From: Anas platyrhynchos
Taxonomy: Eukaryota; Chordata; Aves; Anseriformes; Anatidae
Assembly (NCBI RefSeq): GCF_047663525.1
Contig: NC_092602.1
Coordinates: 11,095,501 to 11,159,500, forward strand
Length of the DNA: 64,000 bases
Direction of reading: 5' to 3'
Shown here: positions 44,101 through 56,289 of the stretch, one piece after another
Position numbering within the stretch: position 1 is the first letter of the stretch
How the letters are laid out: each line of letters opens with the position of its first letter
Translations under genes and position numbers: made by a program
Notes under the pieces: model-generated
Databases searched by the model: none
Seen by the model: the letters and a program-made list of their open reading frames with translations, nothing else
What the model was told of the DNA's origin: nothing

Positions 44101-46489
44101 ATAATTGTCCTCTGAATGCAAGAGAGACCTGTTTAGTGCTGTGATGGACTGGATCTTGCTTTTTTTGATTAATATGCTTTATGCTTTTGTTTGCTTCTTT
44201 CAGAGTAGCCTTTATTTGTTTATGTTGCTTCAACTGCTTTGGAAAGGAGGAAAAGATATTTTGAGTGTAATAACCTGCTTCGTCTAAAACAGAAAGTGTT
44301 GCCAGTTTACTTCTTGCTTCCTCTCTAAATACTTTTCTATTGGGCTGCTTCTGCCACGTGTATAATGTGTCTCCAAAACAGCATGTTGTTCATGCATGAT
44401 GGGTGGATTCCTGCATGTCTGACGAGGAATGGATCCTCTTGGGCATGCAAGTCCTGCCAACACTTCAGTTGGAAAACTTAAGGTTTTAATGTACATTCTG
44501 TCTTTTAGTCCCAGTTTGGCCTCTTCTTTTGGAAGACATTTCTCTGGAACAAGTTACAATGTACCAGGCTTTTTACAATATAATAATAATAATTAAAAAA
44601 GCATTTATAGTTATATGGAGATGGTTTACTAGAGAGTCTGCATCTGACTTACTTACATTTCTTTCTTTAGATCCCTTCTCACTGTTCCTTACCATGCATG
44701 TTTAAAAACTTGAAACCGTGTAAGAACTACACAGATGGGATGAAGCTGCCAATTGATAAGGAATGTTCTGATTGCACATGGCAGTAACATTAAGGGGATG
44801 TTTTTTCTGCGAGAATATAAAAACACTTGACTGTCACTTCCCTGATTTTACCTGTGGAGGGAAGGTATATCAAGGGTGGCCTAGAGTAATTCTGCTGATT
44901 TTTAGTCTGTGCTGTAGTAACCTTATCTGGGTCTATGTTCAGAAAGCAGAAACCTGTCAAAAGTTAGTAGATATGTACTGAATTTCCAAATTATTCTTAA
45001 TACTCTGCACATGGATTATCTTTCTTGTTGTGCTTATTTAACTGTATAATGGAAATAACTTCTTAAATATCAGTAAATGAACACAGGACTAAAGATTGTT
45101 ACTGTATTTGACACATTTACATCATGGTCCTATATTTGAAATCTAAAATTCTTTATTTCAAAATAAAGAAAATAGCAAGAAAAAAATTAGGAATCCCTAA
45201 GGGGAAAATACTGCATGTCAAGTTCTCTTCTGTCGTGGCCTACTTTATTTGCTAAATATAAAAACCATTAAAACTATTTGTGTACCACAGCTACGGCTAG
45301 TCTAGAGTTCCTTGTCATCCTTCTGCAATTATCCAAAAAGCTTGCTTACATGTGGATACTAGAGGGTTTTTGGTGCATTACATTGTAAATGAGTATCTGG
45401 AAATAAACTGCCAATCTCCATTTCTGGATGAGCCTTAAAGACAGATTCAGGCACAATAAAACAGACTTGTTTAGTGACAGTTCTGCGTCACTCCACATGC
45501 CATGTATGATCACCCTATCAAGAACTGCATCCTGCTGTGATGACAGTTTGCTGGAAACTCTCCACAGATTCATTGGAAATTGGCTGAGCCCCAGCTCTAC
45601 AAATTAGTGGTCAGAAGAGACTGTTTGTAGGGTACAAGTCTGTCCAATTTGTAGTGTTGACTTGATTCTTTTTTTAATTAACGCTTTAAAAAGTGTGTCA
45701 GCGGAGTGCCAAACAAGACAAGAAATGATCATCTAAAACATTTTATTGCAGCAGATGATGCTGTTCTATATTATCACAGGAACATGGCACTTAAATACAG
45801 CAATATTTTTTGTCACTTTTGTTCATTTTATGGTCAACAACACTTTAAAATACTGTAAATAGTCTACAAAACAAATTCCAACTTTTGCTTTTTTTTTTTT
45901 CCTTCTAAAATCAATCTCATTTTTTCCTGAATTCTTTTAAAATCTAGTATCTTAATGAATTTTAAGCCAACAAGTGGAATTGTTAACCCTCCCTCCCCCT
46001 TAACTGCTTTTATCTCTAAGACTGCTTTCTGTGCAGCATCTCAAACTTAAGCAGGTGATTGGCAACAGCTATGTAAGGAAATACAATAGTCTGTAGTCCT
46101 TTGTAGATCCTGTGAGTACAGTCAGGATTAATGAAATCTGACTGGCTGACTTTTGGTGAAATCATCTTTATCCTCTGTTTTTAAGCATCAAGTTTTTTAA
46201 CTGCTGCTTCCTCGGTGCTTTGTGTGAAACCTATTACTACTCCATCCAGCCCTCAAATATTGCTCTGCAAGGGAAGTGAATGTCAAGATGAAAGCTTTGA
46301 AAGATCAGAGCTGGCGATGACAGCAGTTTCAGCTGCCTTTGCTTACACTGAACATGGTAATGTTTCCTATAGAGTTACCAGATTATGGCCTCAGATTTCG
46401 GATATGTTCTTTGCAAGTAGATTGTGCCAGGTGCTGGGGCTGTGAGTACAAGGCAAGCTTTCAGTGTCAGGACCTGGTACTCCGTAGAG

Positions 46490-46831
46490 CAGGTTGGGCG
46501 GATTCCTATCCGAGCCATGCTCTCGCTCCCCCTCCTCAACTGAAGAGGGGCAGGAAATAAAATTAAAAGCTTGTGGGCTGAGCTAAAGACAAGGGAGATC
46601 AATTACCAACACAGGCAAAGTAGATTTTATTTTGGGAAAACTAATTTATTGCCAATTAAAATAGATTTGTATGGTGAGAAGCAAAGACAAAAACACCTTT
46701 CTCCTTAATTATCTATCTTTTTTTTTTTTTTTTCATTCTCAATCCCTTTGTTCCCAACCCGTCTACCTCCTCCTGCCCATTTGAGTGGCACAAGGGAAAG
46801 GGGAATAAGGGGCTGCAGTCAGACCGTAACA
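46490..46831 (-). mobile_element. ERVL-like LTR (3' LTR of a truncated avian endogenous retrovirus)
   Basis: On the minus strand it begins TGTTACGGTCTG at 46831, directly after a purine-rich tract, as a 3' LTR should. It contains AATAAA (plus-strand TTTATT at 46645-46650), and then a block resembling GTAATTGATCTCCC-TGTCTTTAGCTC-AGCCCACAAGC and CAGTTGAGGAGGGGGAGCGA, which I recall from bird ERVL LTRs. A T16 run at 46718-46733 interrupts it. The 3' edge near 46490 is uncertain and I could not define a target-site duplication. Named family not assigned. Confidence 0.7.
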
Positions 46832-47370
46832 GTTCCTCTCTGTCCCTTCTTCTTCCTCACGCCTTCCCCGGCTCCTCCAGGGGCTCTCCCCGTGCCACAG
46901 CTCCTGTCAGGAAAGCTGGCTCCTGTGCGAGCTTCTCTCCACAGCTTGCAGTTTCTTCAGGAAATACCCACTTGCTCTGGCATGGGGTCTCCCATGGGCC
47001 GCAGCGTGGATATCTGCTGCAGCAGGCTGTGAGGAAATGTCTGCTCCACCATGGTCCTTTCCATGGCTGCAGGAGAATCTCTGCTCTGGTGCCTGCAGCA
47101 CCTCCTTCCCCCTCCTTCTTTCACCTTAGTGCTTGCAAGGCTGTTGCTCACACTTTTTACCTCACATCTTACTACTCTGCACTGTTTTACCCTTTTTTCC
47201 AATGTGTTTTCCCTGGGTTACCACCAGCGTGGCTGAGGGGCTTGGCTGTGCTCTGTGGTGGGGTGGCTGGAAGCGGCTGGTTCTGGTGCAGGGCCACCCC
47301 GGCCTCACCTCGCTGAGGTGCCTGCAGCCCCTCACCACCAATGCCTCTCCACATAAACCCAGGCCTCCAC
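46832..47370 (-). mobile_element. ERVL-like internal 3' fragment with polypurine tract
   Basis: GC-richer than its surroundings and adjoining the LTR. The minus strand shows a polypurine tract at 46858-46833. Upstream of it is repeated wording of the type CCCATGG-AGAC-CCATGCC-GAGCA that I associate with the 3' end of avian ERVL elements. I see no intact gag or pol frame and no 5' LTR, so it is a 5'-truncated, decayed copy. The upstream edge is approximate. Confidence 0.6.
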
Positions 47371-48747
47371 AAAATACTTCCTACACAGATGTTCTAACAG
47401 ACAGAATATGGTTAAGACCTTCATGGAGAAGAGCATTAGGTATGTGAAGTTAATGGTAGGTAATACAGTTCTGTGTTCATGTGGACCTTTAGATGTAGGA
47501 GGAGAGCCGGTGACAGAGCTGTGGTAATGACAAGAACAAAAAAAGCCCTTTTGACCTTCATCACCCCCAGCTGTACCACCAAGGTCAGTAATACATGTTG
47601 GGAAGAAAACAGATTTTGTTAATTCTTTCTGCAAATTAACTTCCTGTTTTTTTAGTAGCTCTTAACCAAACACTCTCTTCAGGGTAATTGTCTAATGTAA
47701 GTGTGTGGTGATGGCTCACAGATTTATGAAATTCCTCAGAATTTCCACTGTGATTCTATGAGTCATGTAAATGTGACTTCTTCAGATGTGACTCAAGTAT
47801 CTTCCATTTTTATGGATTCCTGAGTAGCTGCTTTGTCACGGTCTGGGGGTTGTCAGGGTCCAAGCTGGGTGTTTCGTTCAAGCACAAGTCACAGCTGTGC
47901 GTCTGTTCTCGTGCATCTGAAAGCTGTGGTGAAGACAAGCTCACTGGCGGTGTGGCTGCTGCTGCACCAGCTGTAAGCAGCCCTTCCATGAGGGCTGGCT
48001 GCAGGCATTACTTTTTAACCTCTAATCTCAACTGCATTTATTCTGACTTACTGTTTAAAAGCCCCATTGCTCTTGCCAACTTCATGGAAGACTTGCTCTT
48101 TTATTTTCAATTGCCTGTTGAATGCTGGGTATTGGTACAAGGCTGAGGTCCTCTGAACAAACTTTCCAGAGAATCTCTCTGCCCTCTCTGTGATTAAGGG
48201 CAGTGTTTACAATAGAGGGCTGCATCCAGTATATTCCATGACAACTAACTCATTTTCTGTGGGTGCATTTAGGGAGCTTTGGTAGCCCTAACCTACTGCT
48301 GGGGTGGAGAGTATGCAGGAATGGACAAGGAGGAGGAGTAATCTTTTAATGTCAGTAAAACTGACTAGCTCAAAAGCTCTATGAAAAATTGAGTTTCCAG
48401 AGCAGAAATACTAAAGCTTCAGCCTAGTTCATAGTTTTATTTTTCTTCCTACCCTGAAGCACTCCATCATAATTGTCTTTGCTCATACTACACCTGTCAA
48501 GAGATGACACTGTTATGTGCTAAACTCTGTAGGTGTGACAGCAATGCGTTTCGCCCTGCCAGAATGGAGGTGGCATGTGTCCATTTTCTAGTACTTGGCC
48601 AGGTCTGCCAGCTTTTTTCCTCCTACTGTAGAGATAATGCCAAACCATAGTATTTTAACTGTTTCCCCTTTGGCTAATGTTTCTGGTGACATGATTATAA
48701 ATGATTTCTGTGTTCCTGGTACAGATATGTGAGCATGTTGTCTTTGC

Positions 48748-48764
48748 TTTTTTTTTTTTTTTTT
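48748..48764. repeat. T17 homopolymer
   Basis: Seventeen consecutive T in ZDHHC8 intron 1. No retroposon body recognised beside it. Confidence 0.85.
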
Positions 48765-51700
48765 CCTGGATGCCAAGAGATCTGGTGGGACTGTTCAGAG
48801 CCATTTGATCTTGATCTGAGTGCCCTGGGCAGTGGTAGGCAAACTTGGCTCTAAAACCTATGGTCTACATGTAGGCATGGACTGAATGATTATTCTAAAA
48901 CAGCTTATCCTTGCTTCTGGTGAGCTCACTGTGATAGCAAGAAAGACCAAGCATTAGACAGAAAGGAGTTTTGAGGCTTGTTCTGAACATCTCTTTGATG
49001 GTAATTATTCAGCTGTTTTTCAGTGGAGAAGGTAAGGTATGCAGAGGTAAGTAGATAGTTCTATTATTCCCAAGCCCCTTAAGGTTTACCTTCACTCACT
49101 GGTATGTTTTTAAACATGCCTAGTGCACGTAGCCAGATGCATCCTGCAAACATGAATTCCTCCTGGAAGTACCTACTTCTTCACAAATACTGTAAACTTG
49201 GGAGAGTCTGCTGTGGTGTTCCGGATTTTTCGCTGAACGCCTTTTTTTTGTTGTTTGTTTTGTTTTTTTTTAGCTTGGTTTCTAAAGAAATGAGGCTTTA
49301 TGTTGTTGGTTCTGTCCATTTCTTCCATTTTGAACTTGGAATCCATTACCCATTTCTATCAAGTTCAGTAAAGGCACTGAAATCTTTAAGGTGATAAAAG
49401 AAATTTGGTGCCTTAGCTCAGGAAAAAAACTATTAATTATTGTCCTATTGAGGGAGTGGCTTTCATGTGAAATCAGCAGTTGCATCTGGACAGATCTCCA
49501 AGTTTGGCATCCTGGTCAGAAAACTGTTCAGCTGGGTGTTTTTTCCTTTGTTTGCCTGATAGGGAGACATGAACGGAAACTGGAAGGTGACTTTCTTCAG
49601 GGGTAATGTTGTGAAGGAGGATTCAGAGGTTTCAGTGTATGTACATACAGAGGCAATACACAAAGGAAGAAGTCATAAAAAGCATGAGCAGTGATTGCAG
49701 TGGGGGTTGGGGCAGTGTTACACAAGGACGCAGGATGCCTATCCAGGAGAGACATTTGTTCATCTGCTCCTGAAATATGTTGTTTCATCTTAATATAGAT
49801 AAGTTACAGATCGCCTGCTTGTATAATTAGAAGAAACACATTGGCTGCAAACCCAGTTGAGTGTCCTTCCTGGGTCCCTTTAAAAATACAGGAGAACTGT
49901 TTTTAATGCTTCTGTTTATTTTGGTACAGTATCCAGACTGCTGGAAATATGTTTATAGCACAGTCTAATGAGCTGAGGCTCCTCTCTAAGATTCCACTGC
50001 CTCATAGCTGGATAGAAAAAGCTGATGCTGTCTAAATATGTATTTATGTCAGACACTGGCTTGTGCTAACAGTTAATGCCATGAGGAGCTGCCTATTTAA
50101 TACCACCTAAGCTAAGAGCTTGAGCAGCAATTGTTCCTAAGCATATGATACAGAATGATCCTAGTTACTGCAGTATTTATTCATTTACTTCTGCAGCAGT
50201 CAGATTTATCAACACCCGGTCTGTGTTGTGAACATCGCTAGTTATATTAGGTCATCTGTAGTTAAGCTTGATGACTTCATGAGAACCATTTTACTTTTGC
50301 AGTCTACCGGTGAATTACTAATTCCAGGTCAACTTTGAAATCTGGTTAGATGGTTTTAGATGCAAGAAACCCAGGTATATGAAAATAGTGTTATTTCCAT
50401 TGGAGTGGAGTTACAGCTCTGCATGGAGCAAATTTAAGTGAGGTGAGAGTGAGCTGCTCGTCAGCATCCTGACAGGTTTTCTTGCCACTTTAAATGCGGT
50501 GAGTTTAATCTCTTATTCTTCCCACTTCTTCTCCAAGAGGAAGTGCATTTTGCCTGGTGCATGATTACTTACTTCAGTGGAAGGCAGGCTTGGAAATGTC
50601 ATTTTTGGATAGAAATATTTTCTATATCAGGGAGAATAATATTCAAGCCTAAAATAAAATAGAGGTTTGTTTTGAAACCCAAAAACTATGCTGAGCAGAT
50701 TATAGAGCAACATTGCAGTAGTTTGGTTCAAACTTGCTGCTTGAATCACAGTTTGTTTCCCAAATGGTTTAAAAAGCCAGTCTGTGGCATTTGCTCTCCC
50801 TGCCCTTTTGAACATCCCCTTGCTCCAGTTATTCTTGTGTTGCAAGGGGTCAGAGATCACTCTCCTTCTCTCCAGGCTTCAGACCATTGGACTTGTCAGC
50901 TCTTTCTTCCAGAAATTGGATTATAATGAAAAGTTGGCATTCTCTTCCCTTGCACTCCCAAATCTGAAAAACCACTGCAGAAATCTTATTGTAATTGGTA
51001 GTTTGCTGTTGGTGCAGTTTGTGTAGGCAGAGCATGGAGAAGTTTGCTTCAGTGCACATTGGAAGGACTGAATGGCAATGTTTTACAGTGTGCCTCTAAA
51101 AATCTTGTGTTCACTTTTAAATCTCATGCAGACAAAAAGCTAGTATTAGTAATGAACTCCTAAAGCTCACTGGAGAAGAGGATTGATTTGGGGTATAGAA
51201 TAACTTTTCCATCAGTGTTTTGGCCAGATCTGCTTAATGTGAGTAGTAGCTAAATCCTTCCCAATTTAAACAGAATATAGGCATTTTAAATGATTTACAG
51301 GTTTTTGAAAACACTATTATCAGTACCATGACAGTGTTCTGAGGAAGTACTTCTTTGAATTACAACTGGAACTAATATCTGCTGGAGTAGTAGCTCTTTG
51401 AATAGATAGGAGAGTGGCTGCCAGGAATATATTGAATATCTGAAGCCCAAATTGGATATATTTAGTATAGTTGGCTCATTGAAAAACTTGTTAACAAAGC
51501 ATAAAAATCCTGCTGGAGCAAATTCATCTTTTGCTTTCGAAGAATGTTTCAGTTCTTTGTTAACACGGTGAAGATGAAGTGGTTTTATTCTGGGGGGATG
51601 TGTCCTTGCTTGTGCGTGCACTGAATGCCTTTAACAGAACCACCATCTGGCTGGGGCTGTTCGTCACCTAAGTTGTTTTTGCTGGCCTGTAGTGGAAACC

Positions 51701-54700
51701 TGCACGGAAGGGAGGTGGAGCTAGAGAAGGTGGATTTGAATGCTTTGGTCACTGTTCTTGGTCTTTATTTTGCATTGGCAATTTGAGAAAGGGGCTCAGG
51801 GGCTGGCAGGGGGATTTGGCTTCCCAGGAATGATGCCAGAGAGACCTTTCTTTGAAGCCCTTCATCAGCAAGAGAGGGAGCCTATCCTGTTGCATTCTGT
51901 TTTGTTTCTGGGGGGAATATGATCCAGAGTGACTAGAGACAGGTGGAGTGTGTCAGAGGTCCAAAAGAAGATGGTAATCAATATTCAGTTCCTAATGCTT
52001 AAACATTTTATGAATGTGCCAAACTATATAAAAAGCCTATCTCACACCAGCTATTTTAAAGTACATTAGAAAAATTAAGTAACTGTCTTGCATCTGTTGC
52101 TGACTTCAGTTCTTTTTCTGTATAAACAATTTTAGTGATTTAAGGTAGTACAAAGGAATATTTGAAATTTAGTGGGATTGATGTGTTTTTCTGTCATCCT
52201 GGAAAGAATCATTAAGTCTTGAATAAACAAATAGAGCAAAGACCAGAATTGACCATGGTGTTTAACACACAGAAGAGCTCTAGTTTCAACATGTTGCTTC
52301 TCATACCTGGACCGTTGCTGGGCAGCAAACGTGGAGAGAACAGTTTAATTTTTTTTTTTTAATATTTGGCCCATTTCCTTGCATATATAGTACAACAAAG
52401 AACATTTGTCAAGTGATAAACTGTACTACAGTGATTACCAGTCTGATTCCTCTGGATGCATGAGCCACTAATCTTCTTAAGTGGGTGCTAGTACAGATGC
52501 AGACCAGGACTGGGGGCTGCTATGTTGAAACTTGCAGCCACTTCAATCACCAGTGAACGCTGCACGACTTTTATACCCTTGTTACAAAATTTGAAAATGG
52601 ACACCCTCACAAAGTTACTTTCCTAGTGAAAAATGTGATTTTCTTGGCTGGATGTTTGTCTGTTCTTGTATCTGCTTTGTGGTGAGAGGGGTAAGTACTT
52701 GGCCTTGATAAGCTCTTGTGCCAAGTGTTATTTTGGAGGGAAAAAAAAAAGAAAAACAACTCTGGAAGTATTATGGCCCACAATTATATCAGCAGGGCCT
52801 TGCTTGGAAAACAATTGGGACTGCAAATTAAATAATTGTTGTCCATGGATGGAAAACATGTGGCTTTTCTTCTCCCATGTACACTGCCTTACTTGCTCAG
52901 TGCTTCTGTGGTATACTGAAGTCTTAAGAGCCAGGATGCTTGGGGGTTAATCAATGCAAATGGTTTGAACTGATAGCTATGGAAAGAAAAGAATCCAGTG
53001 GTTTAATTACACAGATGCCATCTATACGCAGAAGAGTGCCTATTGATCTGCATGTTTTTAATTAAAATAAAGAACTTGCAATTTTCATAAAACATTTTCT
53101 CCTTACTCACCGGTTGGGGTAGGACTTCAATTGCCATCGTGCCCCACGAAGCAGCTTCACTGGCACGCACTAAAACTGCAGTGCATGGGACTGGCAGACA
53201 GGCACGGGAGCAGAATACAGGGGTCCAGCTGGGGCTCGGAGAAGAACAATGGCATGAAGTGACACTTTTTGTGAATTTTCTGTTCATTCTTCCATTTGAG
53301 AGTCAAGCTTGCCTGCAAATCAGATGATTAAAGCTGTAGGAAGCCACTGTTAATTCTATGTTCTAGTGTTGAAATACTTGCAGAGGGGGAAAACTTCCGT
53401 GTTGACATTTGTAACTCATGAGAAGCCTGCGAGCCAGGAGCTCCAAGGTATGATTTGAAGTCTCTTTTATTAGCTTTTCTATTTACTTTGTTCTGTCAAA
53501 GCAGTGCAGATCAACTGTCCGGACTGGAGCTCTCTATGTTGACATTGAGATGTACATTAGAGGTAGAAAGCTGCCCAGCTTTTGACTGTTGGAATAAGTT
53601 GTAAGGTAGCCCTGTTAAAAGCAAGTTCTTCTAGAGGCTTCTCGAGCTCTGTCAGACTTTCCTGTCTCTTAAACTTTTTTTGCTTCTGTGTGAAAAGCTT
53701 CCAAAAGTGGGGAAATTGAACACACAAAATACAGATTATTCTAATCTTTTCTGGCCAACTTTGGATGTTACGTCAACCGGAGGAAAAACACGGCCAAGCA
53801 AGACTTGAAGCAGTGAAATAGATACCAACTTGAGTGTGTTGAAGATGGAAGCAAGGACTGAAATTATTCAAAACTGCAGTGGTTGTAGGGCATTATTTAA
53901 TGATTGGCAGAACCTGGCTTACCCAGTGCCGCCTCTGGAAAAGGTAGCGTATGTTTTACCCTGTGTGTTGTGTGCCCTTTGTTGCTTTCTTGTGGCAGCA
54001 CTAGCCTTCCTGTGGCAAGGTGGTGTTGGTCTTCACCTAGGTGTGTTTCCCTGCTCCAGTGTGCTAGGTGGCCAGTGGCAAAGAGGGCAGGACTGCTCCC
54101 TGCGCAGTTACCGCTGGTGCTGGCATCAAGTTCTTGTGTAGTTATGCCCCGAGCCTCCCTGGTGCGCTAAGTCACTATTTTGTGGTTTAAATTACAGGTT
54201 GCAGTGACAATCTACCTTAATCATAATTATCCACAACATTTCCATTATAAGACCTTAGTTCTCCATTCTGTGAAACCAGCCATTTGGGTCAAGAAATCTG
54301 CTTCATGCTGAGGCATTTTGTGTGCTTAGGCAAAAGCAGGATGAAGTTAAGGAAAAATATTTTGCTTATGGGAAACTTGAAGTTCAGAGAGGGTAAACCA
54401 GGGACTCAAAATGAGACAGCAGCTTGGCTTTTGTGCTAGGCCTTTTTTGTCCTCTTCCTAAACCTGTCCAAGTTCTTATATCTCTGCAGAGAGCAGCAGG
54501 TCTGCATCCGGTGGATTTTCTCAGAGCTTCTGTGGAGGGCAATTAGGGAGCATGTCAGGGGGAAAACGAGGAGCCAGAAAAGAGCTGGGAAAGCTGTTTT
54601 CAGTTCAACTTGCAGTGAGTGCACTCCTGTTTTATTGGAGAGTGATGCACTGTGTATGTGGGACTTTTAGCTCTGAGCGTTGTCAGCTTCACGTTGTGTT

Positions 54701-56096
54701 TGCGTGGCAGCTTCCACTGACTGCAAAGCGCCAAGGTGTCTGAAAAGTCCGGTTCTAGGGGGCACCTGACCTTTTGGGTTCTCATCTGCAAAATCAGGCT
54801 AAGATGGAGGGATTATAACAACTCCTAAGGGTGTCATAATGATAAATGCTAATGTTAGTGAAGCATTCGTATGAAGTTAATTATAACAGCACATCCCAGA
54901 AGGAGAACAATTCTATATTGAGTACAGAATGTGCATAGCATGCAACAAATATGGCCTGAGGCCATGCGTTGTCTGGGTACAATGAAAAGAAATACTTAAC
55001 AGCTACCTGCTCAGCAAGCATCATCAGTGCTTAAAGTAGCAGCAGCCCTATAGGGGATACAGAAAATAAAGAGATTAAATTTGGCCTTCCTGTTATGTGC
55101 AAGTGACTTCAAAGAATTATGGATGGTTTTATTGTGGCAAGCCAATTTTCTGAGCAGTTGCCTTTATGCCAGGGTTGTCACTTTAATATATTTTAAAACT
55201 ATGATGACAACTATGAACTTTCAGTGTCATGTTGCAAAAATAATCCCTGAGCTTGGGGCTGTACTGCTTACATTTTTTTTTCTTAGTTAATTATTAGTTT
55301 GAGGAAAGCAAAAAATTCAGTGTGGAAAAACTTAAGGGTTATTAAGCAGCTTTGGTTGCCTTGGATTGATTTTGGTTGTTTCAGTACATTTTTTACTTAT
55401 TTTCCAAATCATTACAGCTGATCTCAGTGCGAGTGACTGATGTTACTGCATGTAGAAATATTAGGAAAAATGCGTGCTTCCCCAGGAATTACAGTAAAGT
55501 CTATTAAACTCAGTACACAGCCTATTTTTACAAATAGAATTATGGGTTTCAGTTTGTTGTGGTCACATTTCTGCAAGACTAACTTGGACAATTCCATCTC
55601 TCACTTCCAAAAAAGGGATTATACGATGTATTAAGCAGTAAGCAATATCATAAATTTAACAGTCTTATATTTTAAGAACAGAACCTTAGGTCTCCTTGCA
55701 TTCTCCATGCATGTTTCATATTTTACAAGTTTGACTCTTTTGTAGTACTTTTTGACTTTATATGTTTTGTTTTTAAGGATTTGAGTTCAAAAATTGATTT
55801 ATTTTATTTATATCTCCAAATAGATTGGGTGAAAGTAATTATTATTCCTTTGAAATAATTACAAGCATAGCAACTATTTGAGACAGAAATAACTGAGATT
55901 TCAGATTCTTGCATGCAAAGCTATTCATCAACTAAATAAATCAGTCCTTAATGGAAGAGGGGAGGATGTAATCACCATGCTTTTGTGGCACAATATGGCA
56001 AGGAGGATATTGTATCTTAAAAGTAAAGGATTTTAGAGGGTTTTTTTCCTCTAGTATTTTTAACCAAGGATTAGTTTAAAAAAAAAAAAGTGTATG

Positions 56097-56156
56097 GTGT
56101 TTGTGTGTGTGTATATATATATATGTATATATATGTATATAATATATATATATATA
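56097..56156. repeat. (TG)n(TA)n compound microsatellite
   Basis: TG dinucleotides pass into about 45 bp of TATA/TGTA repeats; the longest simple repeat of the window. Confidence 0.9.
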
Positions 56157-56261
56157 GCTGAACCGTATTTGTCTCAGGCTTTGAGATAAAAGTGAGCTAA
56201 AATTCTTACCTAAATATATTACCACATGTTTTATAAATAACTCCTGATAGAAGGTGGTGGG

Positions 56262-56289
56262 TTTTTTTTTTTTGTTTTGTTTTGTTTTG
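56262..56289. repeat. T-run followed by (TTTTG)n
   Basis: Twelve T, then repeated GTTTT units, 105 bp after the TG/TA microsatellite. Confidence 0.8.

Noticed and set aside
47747..47765. gattctatgagtcatg, reminiscent of the CR1 3' terminal ATTCTATGA repeat
   Set aside because: A single partial unit with no CR1 body beside it.
48061..48100. ALANFMEDLL, resembling the ZDHHC8 exon 2 segment VLANFSMATF
   Set aside because: Only ANF matches; flanking residues, splice acceptor and the DPGVFPRA that should follow are absent.
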